Source: Chloroflexota bacterium
GTDB taxonomy: Bacteria; Chloroflexota; UBA6077; CF-72
Length of the DNA: 17,159 nt
Assembly (NCBI GenBank): GCA_019242065.1
Contig: JAFAWJ010001059.1
Span: forward strand, 1 to 17,159
Direction: 5' to 3'
Shown here one piece after another: positions 15,183-17,159 of the stretch. Numbering within the stretch: the first letter of the stretch is position 1; every line of letters begins with the position of its first letter. Both the position numbers and the translations under genes were made by a program. The notes beneath the pieces were generated by a model. It had not been told where the DNA came from. It was given only the letters and a program-made list of their open reading frames with translations, and made no database searches.

Positions 15183-16036
15183 ACTACAACACGCGCGAGC
15201 ACCTGCGGGCGTGCCTCGCCGCGCTGTGCTGGGGCAGCCTGCAGGCCGAAGTGCTGGTGGTCGACAACGCCTCCTCGGACGGCTCGGCAGATATGGTGGC
15301 CGCTGACTTTCCGTGGGTGCACCTGATCCGCTCGCCGCGCAACGGTGGCTTCGCCTTCGGCAACAACCAGGCGCTGCGCCGCGCGCGCGGCGAGGCCGTG
15401 CTGATCCTCAACCCCGACACCCTGATGCCGCCGGATGGCGTCACTGCGCTGGTGAACGCGCTGCGCGAGCACCCGGAGGCCGGCATCATCGGTCCCAAGC
15501 TGTTGCGGCCAGATGGCAGCATGCACCTGGCCTGCCGACGCTCGTTTCCGACGCCGCAGGTGTCCTTCTATCGGTTCTCGGGCCTGGGGCGTTTGCGACC
15601 CAACAGCCCGCGTTTCGGGCAGTACAACCTGACCTACGTCGATCCCGACCTGCCGATCGAAGTCGACTCGGTATGCGGCGCGTGTCTGCTGGTGCGCCGC
15701 TCGGTCATCGAGCGCATTGGCATGCTCGACGAGCGCTTCTTTATGTATGGTGAGGATCTCGATTGGTGTTTGCGCGCGCGACAGGCAGGTTGGACTGTTC
15801 GCTACGAACCGTCAATTGTGGTGCAGCACCAGCATGGTGCCGCCAGTCGACAACGCGCACTCCGCACGAATTTCTACTTTTTTCGCGCAATGGATCTGTT
15901 CTATCGCAAGCATTACGTGAAGCAGTACCATCCCGTGCTTACAGGGGTCGTTCGCACGTCAATTTATGCCGCGCTGGGCTTGGCGATGTGTCGCACGCTG
16001 CTAACCAGGCCCGCCGATCGCCGCGTGGGGCTCTGA
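15158..16036 (+). CDS. GT2-family glycosyltransferase, rhamnosyltransferase (WbbL)-like
   Basis: Inverting GT-A glycosyltransferase of 292 residues from ATG 15158. It shows MDVSIVVLNYNTREHLRACL, VVDNASSDGS at 34-43, NGGFAFGNNQALRRARGE at 62-79 and the metal site LNPDTLMPP (D87). VCGACLLVRRSVIERIGMLDERFFMYGEDLDWCLRARQ follows at 172-209, with the catalytic ED at 199-200. This pattern is typical of WbbL-like rhamnosyltransferases, though the sugar is not proven. The ATG sits 25 nt inside the previous gene; AGGA is almost adjacent to it, so an in-frame TTG at 15137 is possible. The last third of the gene (about 15730-16010) has visibly more A/T at third positions than the first part. The next gene begins 1 nt after the stop. 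Confidence 0.88.
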   Translation: MDVSIVVLNYNTREHLRACLAALCWGSLQAEVLVVDNASSDGSADMVAADFPWVHLIRSPRNGGFAFGNNQALRRARGEAVLILNPDTLMPPDGVTALVNALREHPEAGIIGPKLLRPDGSMHLACRRSFPTPQVSFYRFSGLGRLRPNSPRFGQYNLTYVDPDLPIEVDSVCGACLLVRRSVIERIGMLDERFFMYGEDLDWCLRARQAGWTVRYEPSIVVQHQHGAASRQRALRTNFYFFRAMDLFYRKHYVKQYHPVLTGVVRTSIYAALGLAMCRTLLTRPADRRVGL

Positions 16037-16037
16037 C

Positions 16038-17159
16038 GTGACGCGGGTCCCCGCTAGTTTGAAGCGCATGCGCGCCCTGTACGTGGTGGCGCTGCTCGTC
16101 TCCGACCTGATCATGCTGCGGCTGGCCTTCGTGTTGGCCTATCACCTGCGCGTCGTCTCCGACACACGGCCTGATCAGCCTGCCGATCCGCCGTCCACCT
16201 ACGACAACCTGGCGTTGCTGTGCGTCCTGGTCATCGTAGTCGTCTTCGCGATCCGACGGCTGTACATTCCGCGGCGCGGCTTTGGACGCGTCGATCTGCT
16301 GTACCAGGTCGCGGCAGCGGTGGGCATCGGCTGGCTCGGGGCGCTCAGCGTGACGTTCTTCGTGTATCGCGCACTCGAGCCGCCGCGACTCATGCTCGTG
16401 TACTGGGCCCTGTTGTCGATCGTGCTGGTGTGGCTCGCGCGGCTCGTGCTCGACGGGCTTTGGCGCGACGCCCATCGCCGCGGGCGCGACCTCGAGCGGG
16501 TCCTGATTGTCGGCGACGGTGAACAGGCCCAGCTGGTCGAAGCCAAGATTCGGGACGCGCCCGAGCTCGGCTATCGCATCGTCGGTTTCATCGGCAACGG
16601 CGTGCCGAGTCAGCTCGTGCAGCCGGTACTCGGCGGCTTGAAGGACGTGCCGCGGATCGTTCGCGAGCAGGGCATCGGTGAGGTCATCATCGCCTGGGCT
16701 GGCATCAGCCACCCGGACCTGGTGGACCTGATCGCGGGCTGCACCCAGCAGCGCGTCGACATCAAGATCTTCCCCGATATCTTCGAGCTCATGGCGCGTG
16801 AAGTCGAGACCAGTGAGCTCACCGGCTTGCCGCTCATGCGGGTGCGCGACGTCACACTCCACGGCTGGATGCGCTTCCTGAAGCGGGCGCTGGACGTGGC
16901 GGTGAGCTGGACGATGCTCGTGGCGCTGTCGTGGTGGTTCTTGCTGATGGCGTTGCTGGTCAAGTTGACCTCGCCGCGCGGACCCGTGCTGTATGTCCAG
17001 GAGCGGGTCGGCCTCGACGGCAAGCCGTTTTACATGCTCAAGTTCCGATCGATGCGGCCGGATGCCGAGGCCGCCTCGGGGCCGGTGTGGGCGGTGCCCA
17101 ACGACCCGCGGCGCACGCGGCTTGGCGAGGTGATTCGCCAGTTCAGCATCGACGAAGTG
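16038..17159 (+). CDS. Polyprenyl-phosphate sugar-1-phosphate transferase (WcaJ/WbaP-like), 3' end beyond window
   Basis: Predicted initiating enzyme of polysaccharide synthesis: it moves a sugar-1-phosphate from a nucleotide sugar to undecaprenyl phosphate at the inner membrane. The frame is open for 374 codons and runs off the window edge. Four hydrophobic segments come first (about residues 14-36, 55-72, 90-112 and 119-137). A Rossmann-like domain follows (RVLIVGDGEQAQLVEAKI, about 154-171). Then another membrane segment and the start of the catalytic domain: KRALDVAVSW, QERVGLDGKPFYMLKFRSM and RTRLGEVIRQFSIDE. This is the CoA_binding_3 plus Bac_transf architecture. The last part of the catalytic domain is missing because the window ends. 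Start GTG 16038 with GGGG 7 nt upstream; TTG 16059 and ATG 16068 are alternatives. Confidence 0.9.
   Translation, partial: MTRVPASLKRMRALYVVALLVSDLIMLRLAFVLAYHLRVVSDTRPDQPADPPSTYDNLALLCVLVIVVVFAIRRLYIPRRGFGRVDLLYQVAAAVGIGWLGALSVTFFVYRALEPPRLMLVYWALLSIVLVWLARLVLDGLWRDAHRRGRDLERVLIVGDGEQAQLVEAKIRDAPELGYRIVGFIGNGVPSQLVQPVLGGLKDVPRIVREQGIGEVIIAWAGISHPDLVDLIAGCTQQRVDIKIFPDIFELMAREVETSELTGLPLMRVRDVTLHGWMRFLKRALDVAVSWTMLVALSWWFLLMALLVKLTSPRGPVLYVQERVGLDGKPFYMLKFRSMRPDAEAASGPVWAVPNDPRRTRLGEVIRQFSIDEV

Overview
The window is GC-rich bacterial DNA (roughly two thirds G+C by eye) with dense genes, frequent GTG/TTG starts and many 4-nt stop/start overlaps. No rRNA, tRNA, CRISPR or insertion sequence was seen. 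The gene set suggests a free-living, high-GC, probably aerobic bacterium: an rplI-dnaB-helicase-loader run, a zinc-finger DnaC-like loader, a type ISP-like methyltransferase, a small lmo0937-type membrane protein and an Rv2466c-like thiol oxidoreductase. A Chloroflexota-like or related terrestrial lineage fits best. This is inference from gene content, not a phylogenetic placement.

Layout. (1) 30-1146, minus strand: a two-gene redox unit, an Rv2466c/DsbA-type oxidoreductase followed by a BCP-type peroxiredoxin. (2) 1288-3261, plus: an FtsH membrane protease, convergent with a 50-residue membrane protein (3258-3410, minus); their stop codons share one CTAG. (3) 3534-5207, plus: a benzoylformate-decarboxylase-like ThDP enzyme. 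It is followed immediately by a solitary adenine-specific DNA methyltransferase with a type ISP-like C-terminal region, whose true start probably lies upstream of the first standard start codon. (4) 7447-10697, plus: ribosomal protein L9, the replicative helicase DnaB, and a 460-residue DnaC/DnaI-like ATPase with two tandem AAA+ modules. (5) 10694 to the window end, plus: a cell-surface polysaccharide cluster with two GT4 glycosyltransferases, a membrane-anchored glycoside hydrolase, two GT2 glycosyltransferases and the first 374 codons of a polyprenyl-phosphate sugar-1-phosphate transferase that runs off the edge.

How they work together. Regions 4 and 5 look like one transcription unit: spacings from rplI onward are 23, 3, -4, -4, -16, 30, -25 and 1 nt, and the only clear promoter-sized gap is the 200 nt before rplI. 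In the polysaccharide part, the sugar-phosphate transferase would start the lipid-linked repeat unit, the four glycosyltransferases would extend it, and the membrane-anchored hydrolase would trim or process the product outside the membrane.

The most unusual item is the helicase loader. Its two AAA+ modules are about 62% identical by hand count over 99 ungapped residues, each with intact Walker A, Walker B and sensor-1 motifs, whereas E. coli DnaC and B. subtilis DnaI have one module each. Other points to follow up are the methyltransferase lacking any nuclease or helicase partner, its probable CTG start, a GT4 enzyme lacking a usually conserved glutamate, and a hairpin covering the ribosome binding site of the small membrane protein.
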